This document shows positions 17,971 through 27,107 of a stretch of DNA of 64,000 nucleotides, piece after piece. Origin of the DNA: Vallitalea pronyensis (GTDB lineage Bacteria > Bacillota > Clostridia > Lachnospirales > Vallitaleaceae); contig NZ_CP058649.1 of NCBI RefSeq assembly GCF_018141445.1, positions 5,165,001 to 5,229,000 of the forward strand, read 5' to 3'. Each line of letters opens with the position of its first letter. The stretch's first letter is position 1. A program made the translations under genes and the position numbers. Below the pieces are notes generated by a model. The model searched no databases. It worked only from the letters and a program-made list of their open reading frames with translations, and was not told the origin of the DNA.

Positions 17971-20900
17971 CTAATCACCAAGACCAAATGGATCCATTTT
18001 AATCTCTTGTCCAATACTGAAAGCATATAAAATCACTTCTTTTACCGTAAAACCTGAAATATTTTCAAGCGCTCTGCAGTAGAGTTCCATTTGCTTTTTA
18101 TATCGATCAATCAATACCTGCTCTTCATGTGGCTTGATATAATCTGTCTTATAATCGACTAAGACAATTTCGTCGTGTTCTAAGAAATAACAATCAATGA
18201 CCCCTTGAACCAAAATAGTCTCTTTTAGATCACATGCATCATAGATATCTTGTGCATTAATACCAAGGACAAAAGGCATTTCTCGCTTTAACTGCTTCTG
18301 TTTTTCAGCGTTAATCATTCTTTTTATTAAATCACTATCACTAAATCTTAACAGGGCTTGAATGGAGACACTTTTCTTTTCTTTCTCTGTTAGCATGCCA
18401 TTTCTTTCCAGTTGATCACAATAGGTGACCAAATAATCCTGCTCATCCATCCGATTAAAGTCAATATGCTGCATCACCTTATGAAAGACTGTACCGCGTT
18501 CCCCTGGTGTTAAACGAATTTTCTCTTCCATAAAAGCAGGTTTGTAAGGTTCAAAATCATGGAAGAGCTCTTCATGTTCTTCTTGGACTAAGAGCATGTT
18601 CTGTCTCTTAATTTCTGAAACAGATACTTTAACGGATCGGGCTATGGCATCCTTGGCTGGATATACCCAGTTAAGCTGTTTGTCAAAATAGTCCTTATCA
18701 TAATCGCTATAGGATACTTCCGATGCCCAATGGGTTAAAGCCTCGTAAGACTGCATTCGCTCTTGGGCATGAACTTCTTCCTTCTCAATGGTTTGTTCTG
18801 GTGTGATACATGTTACCTCCCAAAATGAACGATGGTGATATAATGCCTCAGGGGATTGTATCACTAAGCCTTGACAACATGCCCGTAATGTTTCCCCATC
18901 AGCATGTCTCAATATAGCGGGTATAATCCAATCCAAATAACTGCGCCCTTTTCCAATCAAAGCATTGGGTAAGGTTACATCTGGTAAGAATAGATACGTA
19001 CTCACCTTCTCAATCTTCTTATGGATATCTTTACAACTACCTACTAAAATAAGTTTTTCCCGTGCACGGGTTAGGGCTACATATAATATTCTTAACTCTT
19101 CTGATAAACTCTCATTCTTAATCTGCTTACTGATAACAGATCGAGGCAACGTCTTTGTTTCATAACGTAATTCATAATTGACATACTTGGGACCAAATCC
19201 CAAGTCTTGATGAAGTAGAATGGGTTTATTCAAATCTTGCATGTTAAATTGTTTTCCCATACCTGCCACAAAAACAACAGGAAATTCAAGCCCCTTACTC
19301 TTATGGATACTCATAATCCGTACTAAATTCTCACTCTCACCGAAGATACTAGCTTCACCCATATCAATAGCGTACTTATGGATCTTTTCCAAATAACGAA
19401 TGAAATTAAACAAGCCTTTATAGCTGGTAGATTCATAGCGTATGGCTTTGTCCACTAACAAATCCAAATTGGCTTGTCGCTGACGTCCACCTGTCATCAC
19501 CGATATAAAATTATAGTAATGAGAGACCTCATAAATATGAAGAATCAATTCATGAAGAGGCATGTACACCGCTTTTTCTCGCCAATCTGTCAGCTGCTCA
19601 TGAAAAGCTGTTAATTTTTGACTCAGGTCATCTTCATCAATGGTGCCTATGATGTACTGCTCATACGCATCATAAAATTCGCCTTCTGGTAATTGTGTCT
19701 TAATTCTAACCAGTTCATCTGCTTTTAACCCCACAATGGGCGAACGTAACACCGATAATAAAGGTATGTCTTGTCTTGGGTTATCAATTATTTTTAACAG
19801 GGATAGTATGGTCCGTATTTCAACGGTATCAAAATAGCCTGTGGATGCATCTGTATAGGCAGGTATATCATATTTCCCCAGGGTCTCAACAAACATATCG
19901 GCTGTTGTACTGGTACTTCGCATAAGAATGACAATATCTTTATACATGGCAGGCCGATAAATACCGTTTTTCTTATCGTAGATGTAATAAGGTTCATCTG
20001 GGTTCATTAATTCTTTAATACGACCAGCAATTACTTTAGCTTCTACCTCTTTCGACTCGATAATTTCGTCACTTTCTACCTCTTCGTGGTCAATGAGTAT
20101 CAGTTCTGTTGGCCCTGCATGTATACCTTCTTCACATGGCTTATAAGGCGCCCCCAGATGCAGTGCCGCATGCTCATCATAGACAACATCACCATATGCC
20201 AATGACATGAGTTGACTGAACAAGTAATTGGTACAATCTAAGATATTTTCACGACTACGGAAATTCCGATGAAGGTCAATCTTCTGATATTTACTTTCCT
20301 CTGTTGAATAAGTCTTATATTTTTCCATGAATAATTCTGGTTTAGCAAGTCGAAACTTGTAAATGCTTTGTTTAACATCACCAACCATAAACACATTAGG
20401 CATTGATTGATGTATCTTAGACACACTTGTTAGAATGGTTTCTTGAACTAAGTTACTGTCTTGGTACTCATCAATAAGAATCTCACTGAATCTATCTTGT
20501 AATTGAATCGCCGCACTGGAAGGTACTTTTTCCCCTTCCTCATTATCTGTTACCAGAATATTAAGGGCATAATGTTCAATATCATTAAAGTCAATCATGT
20601 TTTTTTCTGCTTTGGCTTCTTTGTAGTTTTCCATAAAGGTTATCACAAGGTCAACTAAAGCTTCTATAACAGGGTAGGTTTGATCAATATCGTGAGCTAT
20701 ATGGGCTTGAGCTTTGAAAAAGTATTGATCTTGAATAGCCGTAAAGCTCTCTTTTATATCCTCTCGAATAGCCTTCACTTTATGTTGCATTATAGGGTCT
20801 ACACCTTTTTTACAACGTCCAATTGGTCCAAATTTCATGCCCATTATTTCTTGGGAAATATGTTGATACCCCTCTTGTAATTGATGATATATACTTTTTA

Positions 20901-21678
20901 TATGTTTAAGATCAAGTGCTATAGCGTCTTCATACCCAATGGGTCCACCTTCTTCTTGGCAGATGCTTAGGCACTCTTCCAATAAGCGTATCGACATGGG
21001 TAAAGCTTGTTCCAAATCCCTGGTCACCATCTTCGTCCATACTTTATCATCCAAGTCTTTTTCATCTACCACATGAAGGGTATCTGCCATCTCCTTTAGC
21101 CATTTTACCGGCCATGGATTACTCATGGCAAATTTGTGAAGTTCCATAATAAGACTCTCAATTCTATCGTCGGATTTACCTGTGGCATAGCTTTCAATGA
21201 GTGCCAAAAACTCGTCGTTATTATCTTTTTGGTAATAGGACTCTAATAATTCTTTGACGATATCACTTTTAAGCAGCGTTAACTCTGTTTCATCAGCCAC
21301 ACGAAAGGACGGGTCCACCTGTATCATATGAAAATTATTTTTAATGACTTGTAAACAAAAAGCATGAATGGTCATAATACTCGCATTAGGAAGTAATGAT
21401 AATTGTTTATGTAAATACCGATTTTCAGGGTTGTTATCAATTTTTTTCTCCAGCGCTTCTGATATACGCTCCCGCATTTCTGAAGCTGCCGCATTGGTAA
21501 ACGTCACCACCAATAACCTGTCGATATCCACAGGTTTCTCCTCATCCGTAATCATCTGTATAATCCGTTCTACCAATACCGCCGTCTTTCCAGAACCTGC
21601 TGCCGCTGATACCAGCAGATTGCGTTCTCTTGTATCTATAACTTTTTGCTGCTCATCCGTCCATTTAACACCTGACAT
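17971..21678 (-). CDS. addA: ATP-dependent helicase/nuclease subunit A
   Basis: Subunit A of the AddAB double-strand break repair helicase-nuclease, 1235 residues from the ATG at 21678, which has AGGAGA seven bases upstream. The UvrD-like helicase has Walker A SAAAGSGKTAVL near residue 25, DEYQDSN-type motif II (LIDEYQDSN), and LVALTRAR-type motif VI (LYVALTRAREKL). The C-terminal RecB-like nuclease has the catalytic VDYKTDYI and a GERGTVFHKVMQHIDF segment. In most Firmicutes addB directly precedes addA. Here addB is at 55.6-59.0 kb, with a SASP gene on one side of addA and the repeat-flanked DUF1697 gene on the other. Full length and apparently intact. Confidence 0.97.
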   Translation of the reverse strand: MSGVKWTDEQQKVIDTRERNLLVSAAAGSGKTAVLVERIIQMITDEEKPVDIDRLLVVTFTNAAASEMRERISEALEKKIDNNPENRYLHKQLSLLPNASIMTIHAFCLQVIKNNFHMIQVDPSFRVADETELTLLKSDIVKELLESYYQKDNNDEFLALIESYATGKSDDRIESLIMELHKFAMSNPWPVKWLKEMADTLHVVDEKDLDDKVWTKMVTRDLEQALPMSIRLLEECLSICQEEGGPIGYEDAIALDLKHIKSIYHQLQEGYQHISQEIMGMKFGPIGRCKKGVDPIMQHKVKAIREDIKESFTAIQDQYFFKAQAHIAHDIDQTYPVIEALVDLVITFMENYKEAKAEKNMIDFNDIEHYALNILVTDNEEGEKVPSSAAIQLQDRFSEILIDEYQDSNLVQETILTSVSKIHQSMPNVFMVGDVKQSIYKFRLAKPELFMEKYKTYSTEESKYQKIDLHRNFRSRENILDCTNYLFSQLMSLAYGDVVYDEHAALHLGAPYKPCEEGIHAGPTELILIDHEEVESDEIIESKEVEAKVIAGRIKELMNPDEPYYIYDKKNGIYRPAMYKDIVILMRSTSTTADMFVETLGKYDIPAYTDASTGYFDTVEIRTILSLLKIIDNPRQDIPLLSVLRSPIVGLKADELVRIKTQLPEGEFYDAYEQYIIGTIDEDDLSQKLTAFHEQLTDWREKAVYMPLHELILHIYEVSHYYNFISVMTGGRQRQANLDLLVDKAIRYESTSYKGLFNFIRYLEKIHKYAIDMGEASIFGESENLVRIMSIHKSKGLEFPVVFVAGMGKQFNMQDLNKPILLHQDLGFGPKYVNYELRYETKTLPRSVISKQIKNESLSEELRILYVALTRAREKLILVGSCKDIHKKIEKVSTYLFLPDVTLPNALIGKGRSYLDWIIPAILRHADGETLRACCQGLVIQSPEALYHHRSFWEVTCITPEQTIEKEEVHAQERMQSYEALTHWASEVSYSDYDKDYFDKQLNWVYPAKDAIARSVKVSVSEIKRQNMLLVQEEHEELFHDFEPYKPAFMEEKIRLTPGERGTVFHKVMQHIDFNRMDEQDYLVTYCDQLERNGMLTEKEKKSVSIQALLRFSDSDLIKRMINAEKQKQLKREMPFVLGINAQDIYDACDLKETILVQGVIDCYFLEHDEIVLVDYKTDYIKPHEEQVLIDRYKKQMELYCRALENISGFTVKEVILYAFSIGQEIKMDPFGLGD

Positions 21679-21717
21679 AATCTGTTCTCCTTGTATGTAC
21701 TTTGCCTCTTTTATACT

Positions 21718-21746
21718 ATTATAAGATATCTCCCCTAACCTATCAA
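21718..21746 (-). promoter_or_regulatory. Promoter of addA
   Basis: On the minus strand TTGATA (21746-21741) and TATAAT (21723-21718) are separated by 17 bases, 40 bases upstream of the preferred addA start. This supports addA being transcribed on its own. A repeat element starts just upstream at 21761. Confidence 0.65.
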
Positions 21747-21760
21747 GAGTCGGCAAAAAT

Positions 21761-22019
21761 ATGACAAGGGGACGTTTCGTTTGTCATATAACTGATTAAC
21801 ATCAAGACCTCTATCATCTTGGTTATTATCATTTATATACAAGAGTCATTAAAAACTTATATATAGCTATAACTTTATATGTATGACAGATTAAGCATCC
21901 TTGTCATACTATCACATTGTTAATACACTCTTAGATTTTCTTATAAGTATCATTGAAAATTTACAAATACTACTAATTCTATGATAAAACATGACAAACG
22001 AAACGTGTCCCCTTGTCAT
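21761..22019. repeat. Palindromic repeat element, copy 1 (259 bp)
   Basis: The element is bounded by two inverted 27-29-base hairpins. Each has arms ATGACAA/TTGTCAT around a core GGGGACG(TTTCG) or its complement (21761-21787 and 21991-22019). The AT-rich interior resembles that of the second element at 22.6 kb: shared pieces include TTAACATCAA, CTATAACTTTATAT and ACTATCACAT. The DUF1697 stop codon lies inside its right end. The element holds no reading frame. Confidence 0.8.
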
Positions 22020-22558
22020 GATGACTGCATTTTAGACAATACTTTCTTGATTGTATTTAGATTTCGACTTGTTAAATGGGCTTGATATTTTTTCTTACCT
22101 AGTAGTTTTCCAAAAGGTGTTTTCAATGTATATCCTTTTGGCACCAACCAATACAGTTCACCACCTTTTATGGCAATCTGTTCTCCTTCTATAGCTGTTG
22201 TGGTATCATACTCATCTACAATCTTTTTTCTATGAATAGCCGTATCAACCAACATCCAGTATAAATTATATTTCTTGGTATCGTAGTCCATAGCATATTC
22301 TATAATATGTTTAACATCCTCATCCGTTTTCAAGAATATATAGACTTGTCTATTATAGTAAAGTGACAAGTCATCTTCAATTTGCTTAACGATTGCGGAT
22401 GCATGCAGACCTTCATTCTCAGCAAAAATGACATTCCCTGTTGCTAATACGGTTGTTACCTCACAAAATCCAAGTTTCTCAAACCGCTCCTTAATAACCC
22501 CCATGGTCATTTTAACACCATTTACATTAACACCTCGAAAAAATGCGCAGTATATCAT
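22016..22558 (-). CDS. DUF1697 family protein
   Basis: Protein of 180 residues, the normal length of DUF1697. Family features are the N-terminal YCAFFRGVNVNG, a FCEVTTVLATGNVIF strand-loop segment, and the C-terminal LTSRNLNTIKKVLSKM. The family is widespread, small and cytoplasmic, with no established function. The start at 22558 is chosen for its family-typical N-terminus and the AGAAGGGA ribosome binding site; an in-frame TTG at 22582 lies within the neighbouring repeat. The gene is flanked on both sides by directly repeated palindromic elements, and its stop codon is inside one of them. This suggests that gene and repeats moved or were duplicated together, or that the gene depends on them for transcript ends. 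Confidence 0.88.
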   Translation of the reverse strand: MIYCAFFRGVNVNGVKMTMGVIKERFEKLGFCEVTTVLATGNVIFAENEGLHASAIVKQIEDDLSLYYNRQVYIFLKTDEDVKHIIEYAMDYDTKKYNLYWMLVDTAIHRKKIVDEYDTTTAIEGEQIAIKGGELYWLVPKGYTLKTPFGKLLGKKKYQAHLTSRNLNTIKKVLSKMQSS

Positions 22559-22575
22559 TAAATCCCTTCTTTCAT

Positions 22576-23036
22576 ATGACAAGGGGACGTTTCGTTTGTC
22601 ATGTAATAGGTTAACATCAAAACCTATATCATATTAAATTTATATTTGCATGTTAGAATCATGAAAACTTATAGTTAACTATAACTTTATATATATGACA
22701 AATGAAGGTCCCTTGCATACTATCACATAGTTTATTATCCTTATATTTTATCATAATACTATTAAAAAATTCACAGATAAACTACTAAATCTATAATGAA
22801 ACATGACAAGCGAAACGTCCCCTTGTCATGCTATCACATAGTTTATTCATCTTTATATTTTATCATAGTACCATTAAAAATTTCTCAGATAAACTACTAA
22901 ATCTGTAATAAAACATGACAAGCGAAACGTCCCCTTGTCATGCATATTTATATTTTATCATAATATCATTAAAAAATTTACAGATAAAAGACTAAATCTA
23001 TATCAAAACATGACAGACGAAACGTCCCCTTATCAT
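22576..23036. repeat. Palindromic repeat element, copy 2, with internal tandem amplification (461 bp)
   Basis: It begins with the same 27-base hairpin as copy 1 (22576-22602). It continues through a similar AT-rich interior to a first inverted hairpin at 22803-22829. The last segment is then repeated twice more in tandem, with hairpins at 22915-22941 and 23010-23036, giving periods of 112 and 95 bases. Each unit shares TTATATTTTATCATA and GATAAA(C/A)-ACTAAATCT. It ends three bases before the alpha-mannosidase stop codon. There is no gene inside. Confidence 0.85.
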
Positions 23037-23039
23037 GTA

Positions 23040-25856
23040 TTAGTGGATGTCTTTAATGTAGTCGTGCACCCTTCTGGATACTCTGGCTTCGTTGAGTTGA
23101 TAGCCTAGTTTGTGTATTTGTGTTTCGTGGTAACGGTCCCTTGTTAAGATTGCGGAGAGTTTGGCTTCTAGAGCTGTTCTTCTAAGCATGGGGTTATGGA
23201 GTCCATCTTTTAGCTTGTCGGCTCGCTTCACCTCTGATGCTATATCTTCTTCTGTTACCAGTGGTACATATGCATAATTACTGAAGTCATAAGGTTCTTC
23301 GTTTTCGTAGATATCGACATAAGCTTCCTCGTTCATGTCTATTGTATCGACTGTCACTTGTATGTAAATCGTCTCAATGGCTTTTTTGCCTACTTTTAAC
23401 TCAAATGTATTATTATGGACAGATAGTGTTGATGCTTGTTTTTGTTGTTCTAAGAAGTTCGTTCTGTATGCGTTATGAATATGAAAAGCTGATGCTATGG
23501 TTGCGTGGGTCGCTTGGTCTGAGCCGTTATATAGGCGAACGATTATGCCGTTACCATCTTCTGACCGTTTAATACTGGTGACGCGAACAACGTTTTTGGG
23601 GGCATCTACTTTCATAAAGGATTGTGAAGGTGATAAGCTCCCGTCATGTTTATCTGTAACAAATGTTAGTAAGTCATGATTAAACCGATCTGCTTCTCGT
23701 AACACATTGCCTTTGTCATAATGTTTTTCATGAGGATAGACAGCATATTCGAATGACATTTCTCTTAAGCATTGGGCTTCTGGTGTAAATATTTCTGGCC
23801 CTGCATCACCAATACGTGTGTTAATGTCTTTTGCAATCCAGCCAACAGAACGAAACAGTGTCAATGCAATGGTATTCTTATCTTGATAAACCGTATACTC
23901 TGGTAACCCCTTGGACAGAATTGCCAAACCCTTCTCTCCATCATTGATATCAATCAGCTCTCGGCCTAGAAATGTTGTGTTCGGTTTTGCTTCTCTAGCC
24001 CCCACAATAACCCGTTTTACATTATCGGGAATCATGGCTTCATCATAGTCATCCATGTGAATGGGTCTTTTTACCACATCAAAAGGACTGCCTGCATATG
24101 TATAATCAGCTGTTATGTCTGTTGGGAACAAAACCCTAACCCTATGGTCTTTTACTGTATTTTTAATGGCTGTCTTCACTTTAATGACCTCTGAATTCGC
24201 CTCCATGGTGACAACTTGTCGGACTGGCATGTTCATCCTTTCATGGTTTCTCTTCTTTCTATCTTTTGTTATGCCTGTTGGTAAGTCCATGTCAAACCGT
24301 ATTTCTACCTGCACTTTTTCAGGTGTTACCATTAAGTCAGTAATGGTGACATCACTATCTGTTGAGTAATAACTTTTATCTGTATCTGGATAGGAATAAT
24401 TGTATTCATCACCAGCATCCCCTTTATCTTCAAGTATCCCTAGCCCTACATACCATTTATTGGTTGCCTTATGGTATAAATCAAAGGCACCATTAGGATT
24501 AATAATCACTTTTATCTTATTATTTTCAATATGGTTACCTTCTTTGTTAATCTTACCTACAACCTGTTCTTTCTTCACATGGGTATATCCAAAAGATTCT
24601 ATATGATCCATATAATAATTCTCACCATTAATACTAATCACTTCAGACCGTGGATAGGGACTTGGGTTATAGACAAAATAGTTTTCATCCTCTAGCTGTT
24701 TGGTGTTAATACGCTTAGCTAAATGCATAACAGCTTTTCTAATCTGATGATCCATGAGGAAATGAAAATCCCGTGTTCTGTTCTCCATATCTTGATGCAC
24801 ATCATCAATACTTACACCGCAAATACTATCATGAGGATGATTCTTCAACAACAGCTCCCAAGCTTTATCCAGTACAGATGCCTCATAATCGCCACCTAAA
24901 AAGTAATCCAACATGGATAAGGGTTCCGCATGGTGTTCAATGGCTTTTTGTGATGCATCATTTTGTAATTTCAAGTACATCCTAGATGACATGACACCGG
25001 GAAATACAGCTATGAATCGACCGCTATAGAGTGCTCCCTGCAACGTCATAAGGTCAGGTTCTTCTTCTAAGACAGATGCTAAGTATCTTTCTGGATTACT
25101 TTGAGTCACTTTAATATGCTCTGTATCCAACTCCTTCGTTTTAATATAGGGTTGAATATCATCCGGCACCATCTCTTGGTCATAACCATTCATCATCAAC
25201 ATGTTGCTGGTTGTCATAAAATCTTGAAGTTTATCCACTTCATCGTAAATTCTTCTTTTCATAATCTCTGCGTATTCTGCAAGGCGCATGACATTTCGAT
25301 AACTATTAAGCAAGTAGACACTGGGCATTCTTGTACCATCAGGTGCTTCCCATATAAATTCAGACCTTACTTGCCTTGGGTCCATCTCCACACCTCGCCA
25401 GACATATAGACCTTGTATATCGCACTCTTTATGAATCTGAGCAGTTTGAGAAATCTGACCAAAATTATCCAGCAGCCAACCAACATGCATACACTTTCCA
25501 TATTCTGAAGCTTTCTTATGGCCTATGAGTAGATTTCTAACCAGAGCTTCTTCACTGAGTAACTGCCAGTCAGGCTGTAAATAGTAAGGTCCAATAAACA
25601 GACGACCTTCCTTAACATATTTTCTAATCTTATTTCTATACTTATAAACTGGCCGGTTTCCTTTAGCAAGTTCTTCAAAGTAATCATCGATCATGGCCAT
25701 CTGACCATCCAGAACGAACTGATAGGCTTCTTCTTTCTCAAACATCTTAAAAAGCTGATCAAAAAAAGGTACCAACCATTCATTGGTATAGGGACTATTC
25801 AGATACCATTCTCTATCCCAATGTGTATGTGAAATAATTTGAGCATTCCAAGTCAT
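23040..25856 (-). CDS. Alpha-mannosidase, glycoside hydrolase family 38
   Basis: Large cytoplasmic glycosidase of 938 residues. The GH38 N-terminal catalytic domain is clear: ISHTHWDREWY (residues 8-18) supplies metal-binding His and Asp, and GWLLDNFGQISQ near residue 150 carries the catalytic nucleophile Asp, with NGYDQE later. A mannosidase middle domain (NHPHDSICGVSIDDVH) and a C-terminal beta domain (GLAILSKGLPEY) follow. It probably removes mannose from imported manno-oligosaccharides or N-glycan fragments. It is the last gene of an operon holding a sugar ABC importer and a LacI repressor. GGAGG precedes the ATG at 25856. A LacI-type palindrome lies just upstream, suggesting extra control of this gene. 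Confidence 0.95.
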   Translation of the reverse strand: MTWNAQIISHTHWDREWYLNSPYTNEWLVPFFDQLFKMFEKEEAYQFVLDGQMAMIDDYFEELAKGNRPVYKYRNKIRKYVKEGRLFIGPYYLQPDWQLLSEEALVRNLLIGHKKASEYGKCMHVGWLLDNFGQISQTAQIHKECDIQGLYVWRGVEMDPRQVRSEFIWEAPDGTRMPSVYLLNSYRNVMRLAEYAEIMKRRIYDEVDKLQDFMTTSNMLMMNGYDQEMVPDDIQPYIKTKELDTEHIKVTQSNPERYLASVLEEEPDLMTLQGALYSGRFIAVFPGVMSSRMYLKLQNDASQKAIEHHAEPLSMLDYFLGGDYEASVLDKAWELLLKNHPHDSICGVSIDDVHQDMENRTRDFHFLMDHQIRKAVMHLAKRINTKQLEDENYFVYNPSPYPRSEVISINGENYYMDHIESFGYTHVKKEQVVGKINKEGNHIENNKIKVIINPNGAFDLYHKATNKWYVGLGILEDKGDAGDEYNYSYPDTDKSYYSTDSDVTITDLMVTPEKVQVEIRFDMDLPTGITKDRKKRNHERMNMPVRQVVTMEANSEVIKVKTAIKNTVKDHRVRVLFPTDITADYTYAGSPFDVVKRPIHMDDYDEAMIPDNVKRVIVGAREAKPNTTFLGRELIDINDGEKGLAILSKGLPEYTVYQDKNTIALTLFRSVGWIAKDINTRIGDAGPEIFTPEAQCLREMSFEYAVYPHEKHYDKGNVLREADRFNHDLLTFVTDKHDGSLSPSQSFMKVDAPKNVVRVTSIKRSEDGNGIIVRLYNGSDQATHATIASAFHIHNAYRTNFLEQQKQASTLSVHNNTFELKVGKKAIETIYIQVTVDTIDMNEEAYVDIYENEEPYDFSNYAYVPLVTEEDIASEVKRADKLKDGLHNPMLRRTALEAKLSAILTRDRYHETQIHKLGYQLNEARVSRRVHDYIKDIH

Positions 25857-25873
25857 TATTTTTTCCTCCAGTT

Positions 25874-25890
25874 GTGAAAACGTTTTTATG
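25874..25890. promoter_or_regulatory. LacI-type operator palindrome upstream of the alpha-mannosidase gene
   Basis: TGTGAAAACGTTTTTATG, centred on ACGT at 25880-25883, matches the two sites upstream of the operon's first gene (AAAACGTTTTT core). It lies about 18 bases before the mannosidase start codon. The repressor encoded next door is the natural candidate to bind it. Confidence 0.6.
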
Positions 25891-25902
25891 AATAATTCTT
25901 AC

Positions 25903-25995
25903 AGAGGCTGTCTCATAATACATACCAAGGTTAACGGTTCTAAATATACTTCACCTTTGTGTAACATAATCTTGTGGTATTATGTGACAGCCTCT
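25903..25995. other. Intercistronic stem-loop between lacI-type gene and alpha-mannosidase
   Basis: Arms at 25903-25921 and 25977-25995 (AGAGGCTGTCTCATAATAC and its near-complement) form a stem of 19 base pairs with one mismatch around a 55-base loop. No T-run follows on the minus strand, so it looks more like an mRNA processing or stability element than a full terminator. It shares GAGGCTGTCTCAT with the hairpin at 29.98 kb in the same operon. Confidence 0.6.
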
Positions 25996-26007
25996 CTATT
26001 CTATTAT

Positions 26008-27069
26008 TCATATATTGTTGTTTAATCCATATCCGCATGACTGCCTGATGATTAAATCTGTCTTTAACATGTTTGTGTTATTTTCAATTTCTTCATTTCG
26101 AATTAATTGGATAATCATTTTTGCTGCTTCCATACCCAAATCATATATCGGAACCCGCATGGTGGTTAATTGAGGCTCAGAAATCTTAGCCAAATCATAA
26201 TCATTGTAGCCCACCACAGCAATATCTTCTGGTATTCTAAGCCCAAGTTCCTTAATTCCTTGCATGGCAGCTATTGCCTTCATATCATCTTTGGCATAAA
26301 TAGCTGTGATATCCTGACGCTCGCGTAGCTTCTCAACGACGACTTGCTTAGCATCATTAATGGTATAGCCTCCATTGATGACTAAATCCGGGTCAAATGC
26401 CAAGCCATGATTTAATAATGCCCTGCGATAGCCATCATAGCGGTCTATATTCACCACATACTCTGCTGGACCATTAATAATGGCAATCTTCTTATGTCCT
26501 AATTTGGCTAAATGATCCACCATCGTAAAACTGCCAGCTCGATTGTCTGTGTTGACGGTGTAAATAGGTCTATCCGATTCAATCCCCTTAACACGACCGG
26601 ACACAACAAATGGATAAAGACTATTGGCTAAATCTTGTACGAGCATGTCATAGTTTCGTGTGGAAAGGATGATAACACCTTGAATCATACCACTGGCAAG
26701 ACTAGCCATCACCTTGTTTCGTTCCTGTTTGATATCATTATGCATGATAAGTTGCATATTATAGTCGTATTGCTCTAAAATATGCCCAATACCCATTAGC
26801 ATTTCAGAGAAAAAAGGGTTTTGAAAAGCTTTATCCGCTGATCTTGTGAATACAACACCTATATTTTCTAGAGAACCTGAACCAAGTCTTGAAGCCGCAG
26901 CGTTAGGTATATAATTCAATTTTTTTATGGCTTCATTCACTTTTACTTCTGTTTCTTTGGTTACATTATCGTACTTTCGTATGACTCTAGATACCGTCGA
27001 TACGGAAACATTTGCTTCTCTGGCTACATCTTTAATGGAAGCTTTCTGATACTTATCACCATCATTCAA
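26008..27069 (-). CDS. LacI family transcriptional repressor
   Basis: Repressor of 353 residues. The N-terminal helix-turn-helix and hinge are typical (SIKDVAREANVSVSTVSRVIRKY, then YIPNAAASRLGSG), followed by a periplasmic-binding-like sugar sensor (GVVFTRSA, FVVSGRVKGIESDRPIYTVNTDNRAG, IAVVGYNDYDLAKISEPQLTTMRVP). The start appears to be a TTG at 27069 with GAGGTGA at the right distance; no in-frame ATG precedes the helix-turn-helix. It is embedded in the mannoside operon between the ATPase gene and the mannosidase. Three AAAACGTTTTT palindromes in this operon are its likely operators. It probably releases DNA on binding a manno-oligosaccharide. Confidence 0.93.
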   Translation of the reverse strand: MNDGDKYQKASIKDVAREANVSVSTVSRVIRKYDNVTKETEVKVNEAIKKLNYIPNAAASRLGSGSLENIGVVFTRSADKAFQNPFFSEMLMGIGHILEQYDYNMQLIMHNDIKQERNKVMASLASGMIQGVIILSTRNYDMLVQDLANSLYPFVVSGRVKGIESDRPIYTVNTDNRAGSFTMVDHLAKLGHKKIAIINGPAEYVVNIDRYDGYRRALLNHGLAFDPDLVINGGYTINDAKQVVVEKLRERQDITAIYAKDDMKAIAAMQGIKELGLRIPEDIAVVGYNDYDLAKISEPQLTTMRVPIYDLGMEAAKMIIQLIRNEEIENNTNMLKTDLIIRQSCGYGLNNNI

Positions 27070-27107
27070 TGGTTGTCACCTCTATTCTTTTGCTCTTTTA
27101 AAGACTT

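Noticed and set aside
22803..23036. Regular repeats with spacers that could suggest a CRISPR array
   Set aside because: Repeats are palindromic, the intervals (about 70-85 bases) resemble each other, and flanking copies are inverted; no cas gene is near.
24773..25409. Open frames on the plus strand within the alpha-mannosidase gene
   Set aside because: They are shadows of the GH38 coding sequence with no start signals.
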